From: Thiomicrorhabdus heinhorstiae
GTDB taxonomy: Bacteria > Pseudomonadota > Gammaproteobacteria > Thiomicrospirales > Thiomicrospiraceae
Assembly: GCF_013391765.2 (NCBI RefSeq)
Contig: NZ_JACBGI020000004.1
Span: 1 to 64,000 of the forward strand
DNA length: 64,000 bases
Direction: 5' to 3'
Numbering within the stretch: the stretch's first letter is position 1; each line of letters begins with the position of its first letter. The notes under the pieces are model-generated. The model saw nothing but the letters and a program-made list of their open reading frames with translations. It was not told where the DNA came from and did no database searches. Of this stretch, positions 37,811-46,399 are shown piece after piece. The position numbers and the translations under genes are program-made.

Positions 37811-37955
37811 AGGGCGTCTCCATTGTCGAATACCATTGCCGGTCCGCATTTTGATGAAACATTTGCTAAAACAGCATAGCGGACAATTACGGATCGGTGC
37901 ATTATACCAGCCAGTGCTTTTAAGAGCTTGAGAGAAATCAAGCCGCCAGATTGTT

Positions 37956-38393
37956 CTAGGTTTGTAACCAGAAAGTCACCGGGCCGTCATTGGTCAGGCT
38001 GACTTGCATATCGGCACCGAAGATGCCGCTGGCAACCAAGTCGTATCGGCTGGTTATCAATTCCATGAATTGTCGGAAGAGTTGTTCGGCTTCCGCCGGA
38101 GGGGCGCAGCTGGAGAAGCTTGGGCGTAAGCCGGATTGAGTATCTGCGGCAAGGGTAAATTGCGGCACCAGCAGAATACCGCCGTTCACCTGCTGCACAT
38201 TCAGATTCATTTTTTGGTTTTCATCGGCAAACAGACGATAGTGCAGGAGCTTATGCGCCATCTTCTCCAGAACGGCCGGGTTATCTTGCGGCTGGAAGCC
38301 GACCAGAACGACCATGCCTTTTTCGATTGCTCCGACGGTTTTTCCGGCAATGTCTACTTTTCCGTTGAGCGAGCGTTGAATTAAACAGATCAT
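37956..38393 (-). CDS. dtd: D-aminoacyl-tRNA deacylase Dtd
   Basis: A 145-residue protein, the exact usual length. Start at MICLIQRSLNGKVDI (38393), overlapping the pip stop by 4 bases (ATGA); a longer frame upstream lies inside pip and is not real. Signature VPQFTLAADTQSGLRPSFS near 78-96 and the NDGPVTFWL motif near the end carry the deacylase site. It frees tRNA from wrongly attached D-amino acids and glycine. Confidence 0.95.
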   Translation of the reverse strand: MICLIQRSLNGKVDIAGKTVGAIEKGMVVLVGFQPQDNPAVLEKMAHKLLHYRLFADENQKMNLNVQQVNGGILLVPQFTLAADTQSGLRPSFSSCAPPAEAEQLFRQFMELITSRYDLVASGIFGADMQVSLTNDGPVTFWLQT

Positions 38394-39355
38394 AGCGCTT
38401 CGATCAATTCCTTGAACTGGTCGGTTGCATCGACCAGAGCCTGAGTGATTTCCGGTTCCATCGCCGAATGTCCGGAATGGTTGCAGATTTGCAATCTGGC
38501 GTTCGGGAGTTTCTCGTGCAGATCGAATGCCTGATTGATCGGGCACACCATGTCGTAGCGGCCGTGGATAATATGGATCGGCAGGTGTTTGATGGCGTCG
38601 ATGTCGTCGAGAATCTGGTTTTTTTCGATAAAGGCCTGGTGATGGAAATAGTGGCATTCGATACGCGCGATCGCCAAGGCATTAAACGGGTCGCCGAAAT
38701 AGTTGACGGTGTCTTCGTCGGTTTCCAGATTGCAGGTGCGTCCTTCCCACACCGACCAGGCTTCGGCGGCACGCATTCGGGCGACTTCGTCTTCTCCTGT
38801 CAGGGTTTCGTAGTAGGCTGAAACCATATTGTGGCGTTTTTTAGGGGCGATAGGGGCAATAAAGTCTTGCCAGAAATCCGGATAAAAACGGTCGGCACCG
38901 GCTTGATAGAACCAGGCGATGTCTTCGTCGCGGCACAAAAAGATTCCGCGTAAAATCAAACCGTAAACTCTTTCCGGATAGCTTTCCGCATACAGTAGAG
39001 ATAAAGTCGAACCCCAAGAGCCACCGAACAGCAGCCATTTATCAATGTTCAGGTGACGGCGAATCTTCTCCATATCTTCGATCAGATGCGCCGTTGTATT
39101 CTTGCGCAATGAAGCATGCGGACGGGAACGGCCGCAACCGCGTTGGTCGAAAAGAATGATTCGATAGGCGTCAGGATCGAAAAAGCGCCGATGAGACGAG
39201 TTGTAACCGGCGCCGGGCCCGCCGTGAATAAATACCACCGGAATGCCTAAAGGGTTGCCGCACTCTTCAACATGTAACTGATGGGTGCTATCGACTTGCA
39301 AACTGTGCTGAACATAGGGTTCGATCGGCGGATAAAGGCTGGATTGAACGTTCAT
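38390..39355 (-). CDS. pip: Proline iminopeptidase
   Basis: A 321-residue alpha/beta hydrolase (peptidase S33). HGGPGAGYN near 45, FDQRGCGRS near 71, nucleophile in FGGSWGSTLSL near 110, acid in IHGRYDMVCP near 268, histidine in SGHSA near 297. It removes N-terminal proline from peptides. Followed by dtd with a 4-base overlap, an arrangement seen in related gammaproteobacteria. Confidence 0.94.
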   Translation of the reverse strand: MNVQSSLYPPIEPYVQHSLQVDSTHQLHVEECGNPLGIPVVFIHGGPGAGYNSSHRRFFDPDAYRIILFDQRGCGRSRPHASLRKNTTAHLIEDMEKIRRHLNIDKWLLFGGSWGSTLSLLYAESYPERVYGLILRGIFLCRDEDIAWFYQAGADRFYPDFWQDFIAPIAPKKRHNMVSAYYETLTGEDEVARMRAAEAWSVWEGRTCNLETDEDTVNYFGDPFNALAIARIECHYFHHQAFIEKNQILDDIDAIKHLPIHIIHGRYDMVCPINQAFDLHEKLPNARLQICNHSGHSAMEPEITQALVDATDQFKELIEAL

Positions 39356-39442
39356 GCATGTCTCCGTTAAAAAGATGTCTTAATTGGCCGAATAAACGGC
39401 GTCTTTTTTCACCAGTTTACCCGAAAACAGCGGGTTCCGGAC

Positions 39443-39477
39443 ACAAAAAAGCCGGTGATTGGCACCGGCTTTTTTGT
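39443..39477 (-). terminator. Terminator of typA
   Basis: Perfect stem AAAAAAGCCGGTG / CACCGGCTTTTTT with loop ATTGG; the minus-strand T run directly ends the typA message. Confidence 0.93.
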
Positions 39478-39497
39478 GATCGATTCGCAATAATTTA

Positions 39498-41315
39498 TTA
39501 CTTGCTGCGAGACGCACGCTTACGTTCGTTCTCGGTCAGAAGTTTCTTACGCAAACGGATGCTTACAGGAGTTACTTCGACCAGTTCATCGTCATCGATG
39601 AATTCCAACGCTTGTTCAAGTGAGAAGCGGATTGGTGGAACCAGGTTCAGAGCTTCATCGGTACCGGCGGCACGGATGTTAGTCAATTGCTTCCCTTTTA
39701 AAGGGTTGACCGTCAGGTCGTTCGCACGGCTGTGCAGACCGATGACCATCCCTTCGTAGACTTCTTCACCGTGACCGATGTATAGACGTCCACGATCCTG
39801 TAGGTTGAATAGCGCGTAAGCCAAAGCTTTACCCTTATCGATCGAGATCAGAACACCGTTGTTACGCTCACCGACCGAACCGGAGAATTTAGGGCCGTAG
39901 TGCGAGAAGCTCGAGAAGATCAAACCGTTACCCTGGGTTGCAGTCATGAATTCGGTACGGAAACCGATCAAACCGCGTGAAGGGATAATGAAGTCGACAC
40001 GTACACGACCGTGTCCGTCCGGAACCATGTCTTGCATTTCCGCTTTACGCATCCCCAGTTTTTCCATGATGGTACCTTGAGTTTCTTCCGGTACATCAAC
40101 GGTCAGGGTTTCGTAAGGTTCCTGGATTTCACCGTCGATTTCACGGAAGATAACTTCCGGACGGGAGATTCCCATTTCAAAGCCTTCACGACGCATGGTT
40201 TCAATCAATACCGACAGGTGAAGTTCACCACGGCCGGAAACACGGAATTTGTTAGCGTCTTCAGTGTCTTCTACACGCAAAGCAACGTTGGTTAGCAATT
40301 CTTTATCCAGACGCTCACGGATTTGACGAGAGGTCAACAGTTTACCTTCCTGTCCGACGAACGGAGAATCGTTAACCTGGAAAGTCATGCTAACGGTCGG
40401 CTCGTCAACTTTCAAAGGATCAAGCGCTTCTACATTTTCCGGATCGCACAGAGTGTCGGAGATGTTCAGAGGATCAAAGCCGGAGAAAGCGATGATGTCA
40501 CCTGCGTGAGCCGCGTCGACATTGACTCGGTCCAGACCGTGGTAACCGAAAATTTCACCGAACTTACCTTTACGGGTTTTGCCTTGTGCATCGATGATGG
40601 TGACCTGCATGCCCACTTTAGCGGTACCGCGTTTGATACGACCGGTTCCGATAACCCCTTTATAGGTGTCGTAATCCAAAGAGATACATTGCAATTGGAA
40701 AGGTCCTTCCAGATCAACTTCAGGAGCAGGAACTTTTTCGATAATGGTTTCGAATACAGCAGTCATGTCGCCTTCGCGCACGTCTTCGTCAAAACCGGCA
40801 AAACCGTTCAAGCCTGAAGCGTAAAGTACGTCGAAATCCATTTGCTCATCGGTTGCGCCCAAACGGTCGAACAGGTCGAAAGTCTGGTCCAGTACCCAGT
40901 CAGGACGTGCACCAGGGCGGTCGATTTTGTTGATAACGACGATTGGTTTCAAACCTTGTTGCAACGCTTTTTCGGTTACGAAGCGGGTCTGTGGCATAGG
41001 CCCTTCAACCGAGTCGACCAGTAGCAGTACCGAATCAACCATCGACAGGATACGTTCTACTTCTCCACCGAAGTCGGCGTGGCCCGGAGTGTCCACGATA
41101 TTGATGCGGTAGTCGTTCCATTTGATCGCGGTGTTTTTCGACAGGATGGTAATACCACGCTCTTTCTCCAAGTCGTTAGAGTCCATGACGCGTTCGCCTA
41201 GATCCTTACGTTCGTCCAGAGTGCCTGACTGTTTTAGAAGTTGGTCAACTAAGGTGGTTTTACCGTGGTCAACGTGGGCAATAATGGCGATATTGCGAAT
41301 GTTTTGCGTTGTCAT
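39498..41315 (-). CDS. typA: Ribosome-associated GTPase TypA/BipA
   Basis: A 605-residue translational GTPase: G1 [10 protein letters not shown] (13-22), G3 DTPGHADF, G4 NKIDRPGA near 127, then EF-G-like domains and the BipA-specific C-terminal domain. It binds the 70S ribosome and assists large-subunit assembly and growth at low temperature. Monocistronic. A TATAAT on the minus strand at 41418-41423 may be its -10. Confidence 0.97.
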   Translation of the reverse strand: MTTQNIRNIAIIAHVDHGKTTLVDQLLKQSGTLDERKDLGERVMDSNDLEKERGITILSKNTAIKWNDYRINIVDTPGHADFGGEVERILSMVDSVLLLVDSVEGPMPQTRFVTEKALQQGLKPIVVINKIDRPGARPDWVLDQTFDLFDRLGATDEQMDFDVLYASGLNGFAGFDEDVREGDMTAVFETIIEKVPAPEVDLEGPFQLQCISLDYDTYKGVIGTGRIKRGTAKVGMQVTIIDAQGKTRKGKFGEIFGYHGLDRVNVDAAHAGDIIAFSGFDPLNISDTLCDPENVEALDPLKVDEPTVSMTFQVNDSPFVGQEGKLLTSRQIRERLDKELLTNVALRVEDTEDANKFRVSGRGELHLSVLIETMRREGFEMGISRPEVIFREIDGEIQEPYETLTVDVPEETQGTIMEKLGMRKAEMQDMVPDGHGRVRVDFIIPSRGLIGFRTEFMTATQGNGLIFSSFSHYGPKFSGSVGERNNGVLISIDKGKALAYALFNLQDRGRLYIGHGEEVYEGMVIGLHSRANDLTVNPLKGKQLTNIRAAGTDEALNLVPPIRFSLEQALEFIDDDELVEVTPVSIRLRKKLLTENERKRASRSK

Positions 41316-41523
41316 GGGATGATTTTGCTCTCTATGAAATACGATTTAGGGCATCCACCGGCAAAAAGAGCTTGTCGAAGAATCGGTTTCCGCGCTAAGA
41401 AATTGAAAAAGAAGGGTATTATAATGAAATCTTTGCAGATTTATAGATTTATCGACGGATTTTGGGTAAAGAAAGCCCGAAAGAAAATTAAATAGGAAAT
41501 AAATCAAAAACTAAGCGAAAGGC

Positions 41524-41547
41524 TGCGACCGGGGAGAATCGGCCGCA
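41524..41547 (-). terminator. Weak candidate terminator of the YeeE/YedE pair
   Basis: TGCGACCG and CGGCCGCA can pair over 8 bases with one wobble and an 8-base loop, but no T run follows. Confidence 0.3.
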
Positions 41548-41571
41548 AAATTCAGGCGAAACGAATTTTTG

Positions 41572-42105
41572 TTAATCTTTCAAGACATCGCCGTAACGCC
41601 CCTGGCTGGCGATAAAGGTCTGCAACACGCCGTAAGCCATGGTGCCGAGAAGCAGCCCGATCAAGGTGAACAGCGCACTAATTTTCCCTTCGCCGAGCAT
41701 GGCAGGCACGGTTCCCGGGCAGGATGCAGTCATCGCCCAGCCGATTCCGAACAGGAATGCGCCGGCAATCAGACCCTGCTGGTATGGCTTCTTAACGAAA
41801 TCCACCTCGGTACCAGTGGTAATTGAATTGATATGGAACTTTTTCAATAAAGAGACGCCGATCATGGCGACGACAACCGCTGTTCCAATGACTTTCATCA
41901 ACTGCAGGTCAGTTAGCAGAAACATTTCGGCGTGATAATCGAAGGTAGTTGCGCCAGCATGACTCATTAAATAACCGAACAGGATGCCCATAAACAGGCT
42001 GAGAATATTCGCTCTATAGGCATAACCAAAGGAAATGATCGTCAGGCGGATGCTGGTCAACCAAGAATAGCGATGTTGCGGGTTTTTCTCTTCTTGCTTG
42101 CTCAT
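41572..42105 (-). CDS. YeeE/YedE family sulfur transporter half (C-terminal type)
   Basis: A 177-residue membrane protein with about five membrane segments and the conserved Cys motif GIGWAMTASCPGTVPAMLGEG near 128-148. YeeE/YedE proteins pass thiosulfate or sulfur species across the membrane using cysteine residues; this form is a half-length type encoded as one of two adjacent genes. It starts 5 bases after the stop of the sister gene. A role in sulfur uptake or release is inferred. Confidence 0.82.
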   Translation of the reverse strand: MSKQEEKNPQHRYSWLTSIRLTIISFGYAYRANILSLFMGILFGYLMSHAGATTFDYHAEMFLLTDLQLMKVIGTAVVVAMIGVSLLKKFHINSITTGTEVDFVKKPYQQGLIAGAFLFGIGWAMTASCPGTVPAMLGEGKISALFTLIGLLLGTMAYGVLQTFIASQGRYGDVLKD

Positions 42106-42110
42106 GCTTG

Positions 42111-42599
42111 TCAGGTTCCAAATAGTAGTCGTGTCGCAAAAAAGGCGCTGGCAAAAAAGACCAAACCGGCCAACAGGCTTGGTGGATTAAGCATGGCGCC
42201 GCCGACGAGGGCGTGTCCGGTTGTGCAGGCTCCGGCAAGTCGAGCGCCGAAACCGAGTAGCATGCCGCCGAAGATCAGCCAGATCGCTTTGGCTGCCGCT
42301 GACTGCGGCAGAATCTCATCGTACATTCCCATGTCGAAACTGATGTGCCAGGCGTCAGGCGAGTGCATTGCGCTCAGGAAACCGCCGATTGGAATGCCGA
42401 TCAAAAACCATAGTTTGATATTGTTTTTATTGCTGTATTCGCCTTCGTGGTAATAGCGCACTCGGCGGCACAATAGACCACAAACGTTGCCGTATCCCGT
42501 AGAACAGCCTGCCGGCTTACCAATCAGCCAGAAGTGTAAGACCACAAATAAGCCGATCGCCAGTCCTGCCAGCCAGCCTGACCAGACCTGTATTTCCAT
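42111..42599 (-). CDS. YeeE/YedE family sulfur transporter half (N-terminal type)
   Basis: A 162-residue membrane protein with about four membrane segments. Two Cys-bearing motifs are visible: GKPAGCSTGYGNVCGLLC near 28-45 and GFGARLAGACTTGHALVGG near 115-134; the latter is the YeeE/YedE hallmark. First gene of the pair; a 19-base palindrome lies about 120 bases upstream at 42718-42736. Confidence 0.85.
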   Translation of the reverse strand: MEIQVWSGWLAGLAIGLFVVLHFWLIGKPAGCSTGYGNVCGLLCRRVRYYHEGEYSNKNNIKLWFLIGIPIGGFLSAMHSPDAWHISFDMGMYDEILPQSAAAKAIWLIFGGMLLGFGARLAGACTTGHALVGGAMLNPPSLLAGLVFFASAFFATRLLFGT

Positions 42600-42717
42600 A
42601 ATTATTTCCCTTGAAAACCAATGCGTAGAATTACGTCAGATTGGCTATTTTCAAAGCTTTTCTCAGGTGAGTCAAAACAGGTATTTTACTGGGCTGATAA
42701 GAAATGCTTATCTATAT

Positions 42718-42736
42718 TGATAGTTATTAACTATCA
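42718..42736. promoter_or_regulatory. Nineteen-base palindrome upstream of the YeeE pair
   Basis: TGATAGTTATTAACTATCA is a perfect inverted repeat (9-base arms, 1-base centre) between the SCP2 gene and the YeeE genes. Its form suits a dimeric winged-helix repressor; the regulator is unknown. Confidence 0.5.
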
Positions 42737-42825
42737 GGGCGCGTTTACGCGTTTCAGAGCGGATTTTGGAGGGAAAGGCCCGTTTACGAAAACCGGTTTC
42801 AGCGGTTTTCGATGCGGAAAATCGT

Positions 42826-43227
42826 TTAAACGTCGATTTTAGTCATTAAGGCGAAGCTTTTGATAAATGGACCAGCCATGCTCGGGTTTTTAATCATGGC
42901 ACCGAAGTCGCCTTTATTGAATTTTAGTTTACCGGTGGCAACCGCCATACCCATGGAAGTCATACCCAACGGTTTTTTTACCCATTTTCCCCAGTTGTCG
43001 GCATCGGCACGCATGTCCCAATCGGCTTCCTCACCGTTCCAGCTGCCGGCGCGCACGCATTCACCGTTTTCAACTACGAAAACACCGGTTGGGTTCACTT
43101 CGTTTTTGAATCCACAGGTAATGGTAGAGCTGAAGTTGATTTCCGCAAGTTTGTTTTTTACTTCCGGTTCAGCATTCCATTGATCTTTTAATCCATTCAT
43201 CCAGTTATCGGAAAAAAGTTCAGTCAT
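42826..43227 (-). CDS. SCP2 sterol-binding-domain protein
   Basis: A 133-residue small protein with the SCP2-like core (INFSSTITCGFKNEVNPTGVFVVENGE... ADADNWGKWVKKPLGMTSMGMAVATGKLKFNKGD is split by a WDMR loop), a lipid-binding fold. It has no signal. Function unknown; family members bind hydrophobic ligands. It stands alone next to the YeeE genes. Confidence 0.75.
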   Translation of the reverse strand: MTELFSDNWMNGLKDQWNAEPEVKNKLAEINFSSTITCGFKNEVNPTGVFVVENGECVRAGSWNGEEADWDMRADADNWGKWVKKPLGMTSMGMAVATGKLKFNKGDFGAMIKNPSMAGPFIKSFALMTKIDV

Positions 43228-43587
43228 TTTGTCTGTCTCCCAAGTTTTATTATTGATTTTTGACTTAGCTTTTTGATCGAGTCGATATTTAAAGGCTGTC
43301 GGCTATTAATGATTTTTTGCCGATAGCTCAGAGCATCCTCTCTTTTGAGTCGAACGCCGACGATGGTAATGGGTTGGCAGGCCGCTGAATAATAGGATTT
43401 GTTTATCTATAGTTCATTTTTTTAGCGGGTTGCTTGGGGTTTGCAACTATTTAAATTATTGAATTGTATTGATTAATTGGTATTTTTTGTTTTATCGGAA
43501 AGGGGGTGATTCCCCCATGAAAATATGATGAGTAGTTATTGAATATTTTTATAACTGTATAGCGTTTTAAACTTATTTGGTGTGAAT
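43228..43587. other. AT-rich intergenic region with a short hairpin
   Basis: About 360 bases without a gene. GGGGG (43502-43506) and CCCCC (43512-43516) form a hairpin that on the minus strand is followed only by TTT, a weak terminator candidate for the upstream membrane-protein gene. Otherwise I see nothing. Confidence 0.4.
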
Positions 43588-44781
43588 TTACGGTTTTTTT
43601 GCGGTTTCTTTAAAAGTTGGAAGCTCCAGACCCCAGATCGATTTGAAGATCCGGTAGAGCATCCACCAAAAGAGTAGCGGTAAAAGAATCGATTTGAGTA
43701 GCAGTAAAGTCAATAATTGCAACGTGCTGTCGACAAATTGTTCGATGTTTTCGCTTAGTGCGATTACTTTCTGTTTTAGATCGAGACCGCTAGTGGCGCT
43801 ACCGAACCAGTCGCCGACACCACAAGATTCGCCACGGGCTTTTTTCTGTAGACACTGCAACTGTTCTTCGGTTTCGCCCAGATGGGAATCCAGGCGATTT
43901 GTCTGACTTTTGAGTTCTGCCTCCTGGATTTGCAAAGCGTTCATGTCCTGATATAGGGCGTTAAGTTCGGCATCCTCGCTATAGAAGCGTGAAATGGTAC
44001 CAAGTTGATTTCGTCGGTCACGGATTTTCTGATTCTGCAGTTCGATCCGGGTTTGCAGGCTGGCTTGTCGGCTGTTGAGTCTGGCCCGTTGTTGGGAAAT
44101 GGTTTCAATCTGCTGCTGCAAGTCCTGCTGCTGTTGCTGATTCGCTTCATTGCCGTCTTTAACCAGGTTTGCTACGTTGTTAAGTTGCTTTTGATAGGTT
44201 TGCATGCCTTGATAGCTGTGTTCGCTCTGCTGATGGAGAAACAGCTGGTCGACACCGGTATTGGCGATAATGACCAAGGCAAAAGCCAAGCGGATAAAGA
44301 TGAGGCTGATTAAAACTTTAAAACTCAAGTCTCTCAGCAGGATCTTTTTAAATGCGCTTGCAGCCATGAAAAGTATTGCCGACAGTAGTAGCAAAACCTT
44401 AAAAATTCCGTGTGAAGAGATTAAAAGTAGAATCTTCTGTAATGCCAGAGAAGCCAGGGCGATACTGATCACGTCGGAAAAACGTTCGATCAGATCGTTG
44501 ACCGGGTCGAGCACCTCGCCGATGTCCAGAGAAACAAAGAAAACCGAAACCTGCGTGGTCTGCAGAACTGAGACCAGAGCATTGATTCCGCGGGCGGTTG
44601 CGTAAATGGCTCCGCTGTTAAAGAGTGCGGTGTCGATATATTCCTCGGCTTTGCTATCCAGCCAAGGCGCCAGTGAAACTACGATAAGCAAAGCAAACAG
44701 GGCGACGACTGATAATGGAATCTCCTGTAAATACCCGCGGAATTTGAGGGCGAGAGACTGAGGGTTCAAATCGGTTTGCAT
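43588..44781 (-). CDS. Hypothetical membrane protein with central coiled coil
   Basis: I do not recognise this protein of about 397 residues. It has several N-terminal membrane segments (about 25-45, 95-145, 155-180), a long soluble coiled coil (about 195-310, with QQQQQDLQQQIETISQQRA and repeated Glu/Gln/Arg heptads), a short loop with two cysteines (CLQKKARGESCGVG near 318-331), and two closely spaced C-terminal segments (about 358-382). I use the ATG at 44781; a TTG four codons earlier is possible, and neither has a clear ribosome site. Confidence 0.65.
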   Translation of the reverse strand: MQTDLNPQSLALKFRGYLQEIPLSVVALFALLIVVSLAPWLDSKAEEYIDTALFNSGAIYATARGINALVSVLQTTQVSVFFVSLDIGEVLDPVNDLIERFSDVISIALASLALQKILLLISSHGIFKVLLLLSAILFMAASAFKKILLRDLSFKVLISLIFIRLAFALVIIANTGVDQLFLHQQSEHSYQGMQTYQKQLNNVANLVKDGNEANQQQQQDLQQQIETISQQRARLNSRQASLQTRIELQNQKIRDRRNQLGTISRFYSEDAELNALYQDMNALQIQEAELKSQTNRLDSHLGETEEQLQCLQKKARGESCGVGDWFGSATSGLDLKQKVIALSENIEQFVDSTLQLLTLLLLKSILLPLLFWWMLYRIFKSIWGLELPTFKETAKKP

Positions 44782-44856
44782 AGGCCGCCGCAAATCTAAA
44801 ACGAGAATTGAGAGTTTATGATTGTACTATCTTGTCTCTGCGAGAGTGAATGCTCT

Positions 44857-45030
44857 TTAGTCGTTTCGGGAAGGTTTTCGGGTTGCATAATAAGCTAGAG
44901 GAATCGCCAAAGGGCCTAAAATCGCTGCCATAATAATCCACAACTTGCGGTTTCCGCCTCGCACTTTGGCAATCTGGTAGCAGATGAAAATACTGGAGAT
45001 GCTGATGATTAGCAATAAATAAGTGATCAC
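44857..45030 (-). CDS. 57-residue two-pass membrane protein
   Basis: The frame starts with GTG at 45030 (GAGGA about 8 bases upstream) and reads ITYLLLIISISSIFICYQ, a basic loop KVRGGNRK, then LWIIMAAILGPLAIPLAYYA and RKPSRND. Two membrane segments joined by a positively charged loop and a basic tail make this a convincing small gene. A longer overlapping frame on the same strand has no such features. Function unknown. Confidence 0.7.
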   Translation of the reverse strand: MITYLLLIISISSIFICYQIAKVRGGNRKLWIIMAAILGPLAIPLAYYATRKPSRND

Positions 45031-45209
45031 CTGATTTATTCCTCACAATGTTTTGAAACTTTCGACTATTTTAAGTCTTATTCTTTCAATGGAGAAAGCG
45101 CCTGAAAGGAGTAAATCGGGAGGTAATAACTGATTTACTTCTCAAGAAATCGGTTGGGCGGCCGATTAATTATCTTAGATGTTAAGCAAAACAGTGTTGA
45201 GAAGGTTTT

Positions 45210-45425
45210 ATGGATATTTCAGGTGTTTCGGCAGCAGGAGCGGTCAGTGCGGTATTAGCCCAACAGCAGGTGTATACGCAGGAGCAGGCAGGTGTCTCCA
45301 TGCTTAAAAAGTCGCTCGATATGCAATCGCAAAATGCGTTAACTCTGATTCAGTCGATTCCGCAGGCTTCATCAACCCAGGGTCTGCCGCCAAATCTAGG
45401 CAATAACATCAACACCACTGCCTAA
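45210..45425 (+). CDS. YjfB family putative motility protein
   Basis: A 71-residue protein starting MDISGVSAAGAVSAVLAQQQ, followed by a short helix with SMLKKSLDMQSQNALTLI, matching the YjfB family (PF14070), a small protein usually found near flagellar or chemotaxis genes. No flagellar gene is nearby here. GAGAAGG precedes the ATG. Confidence 0.75.
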   Translation: MDISGVSAAGAVSAVLAQQQVYTQEQAGVSMLKKSLDMQSQNALTLIQSIPQASSTQGLPPNLGNNINTTA

Positions 45426-45432
45426 TCACAAT

Positions 45433-46299
45433 CTAGCGTATAAAAGCCCGAATCCAGTGTGTGTTATGGCCTAATTCGGGTAACAGTAGCGATAGTGGAC
45501 GGATGATTTGCTGCTCTTCCATCAAGCTTTTCCAACGAATGCTCGGAGGTAGGGTTTCCACCGCCATCTTTGAAACCAGAGCGATTCCCAGTCCGACACG
45601 GACCGCTTCCTTGATCGACTCGGTGCTGTACAGTTCAATGACCGGTTCAATTTCCAGATCCAGGCGTTTAAACGCCAGTTCAATCATCTCTCTGGTTCCT
45701 GAACCCTGTTCACGCAAAATCAGCGGATATTCGCTGACCGATTGCAGAGTAATCTTGTCTTGTGCTACAAGCGGATGATGTTCCGGCATAATCGCAATCA
45801 GCTCGTCTTGTTGCCAGGTTGTCGGATAGTAGCCGGTATTGCGGATACCCTGTACCCGGCCTTCCACAAATGCGGCGTCCAACGTTGTCAGGCTGTTTAG
45901 AATTTTCTGGGTATTTCCAATCTGCACATCCACCTTAATCAGCGGGTAGTTCTGATGAAAACGGGCGATCAGGGTCGGCAAGGCGTAATTAGCAATCGTC
46001 GTCGAAGCACCGATTTTCAGGGAGACTTCCTGATCATATTCCATCTGCATGCGGAAGGTTTCTGCATCGATTAAAAGTTTCGCCTGACGCTGCGCATAGG
46101 GTAGTAATGATTGTCCCAGCTCCGTCAGTTCGATTCCCATGCCTTTGCGCACATACAAAGATTGCGAAAAGGCTTCCTGTAGAGCTTTCAGCTGGCCAGA
46201 AATGGCCGGTTGCGAACGGTGCAAAGCTTCGGCGGCAAGGGTGATGTTTTTCAATTCCGCTACCTTGGCGAAGGTGAGCAGATAGCTGGCTTTAATCAT
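45433..46299 (-). CDS. LysR-type transcriptional regulator (YeiE-like by context)
   Basis: A 288-residue regulator: N-terminal winged helix (residues 4-62, FAKVAELKNITLAAEALHRSQPAISGQLKALQ) and a substrate-binding domain (about 90-285). It is divergent from a YeiH-family exporter gene, the same pairing as YeiE/YeiH in enterobacteria, where YeiE responds to sulfite. It probably controls the exporter through the 100-base region between them. Confidence 0.88.
   Translation of the reverse strand: MIKASYLLTFAKVAELKNITLAAEALHRSQPAISGQLKALQEAFSQSLYVRKGMGIELTELGQSLLPYAQRQAKLLIDAETFRMQMEYDQEVSLKIGASTTIANYALPTLIARFHQNYPLIKVDVQIGNTQKILNSLTTLDAAFVEGRVQGIRNTGYYPTTWQQDELIAIMPEHHPLVAQDKITLQSVSEYPLILREQGSGTREMIELAFKRLDLEIEPVIELYSTESIKEAVRVGLGIALVSKMAVETLPPSIRWKSLMEEQQIIRPLSLLLPELGHNTHWIRAFIR
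45447..45480 (-). terminator. Candidate terminator overlapping the LysR gene end
   Basis: CCCGAAT and ATTCGGG form a 7-bp stem with a 20-base loop; the minus strand continues with CTTTTAT. It overlaps the last codons of the LysR gene. Confidence 0.35.
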
Positions 46300-46322
46300 C
46301 AGAAAAACCGATATTTAGGATA

Positions 46323-46340
46323 AGTAAATAAGATTTTACT
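46323..46340. promoter_or_regulatory. Inverted repeat between LysR and YeiH genes
   Basis: AGTAAA and TTTACT separated by 6 bases, centred 70 bases before the YeiH ATG; the A/T-rich dyad with a T-N11-A pattern fits a LysR-type site. Confidence 0.45.
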
Positions 46341-46399
46341 ATAAATAGCAGAAGCTAAAATGATTCTCAGACGTTCTATTTTAATTAAGGAGAATTACT

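Noticed and set aside
38394-38657. N-terminal extension of Dtd
   Set aside because: It lies inside pip and the conserved Dtd protein begins at 38393 with the usual length.
41424-41495. 23-codon plus-strand frame upstream of typA
   Set aside because: Very short, weak ribosome site, and it overlaps the probable typA promoter on the other strand.
44816-45046. 76-residue frame on the minus strand
   Set aside because: Composition is not protein-like and it overlaps a better 57-residue membrane-protein frame with a ribosome site.
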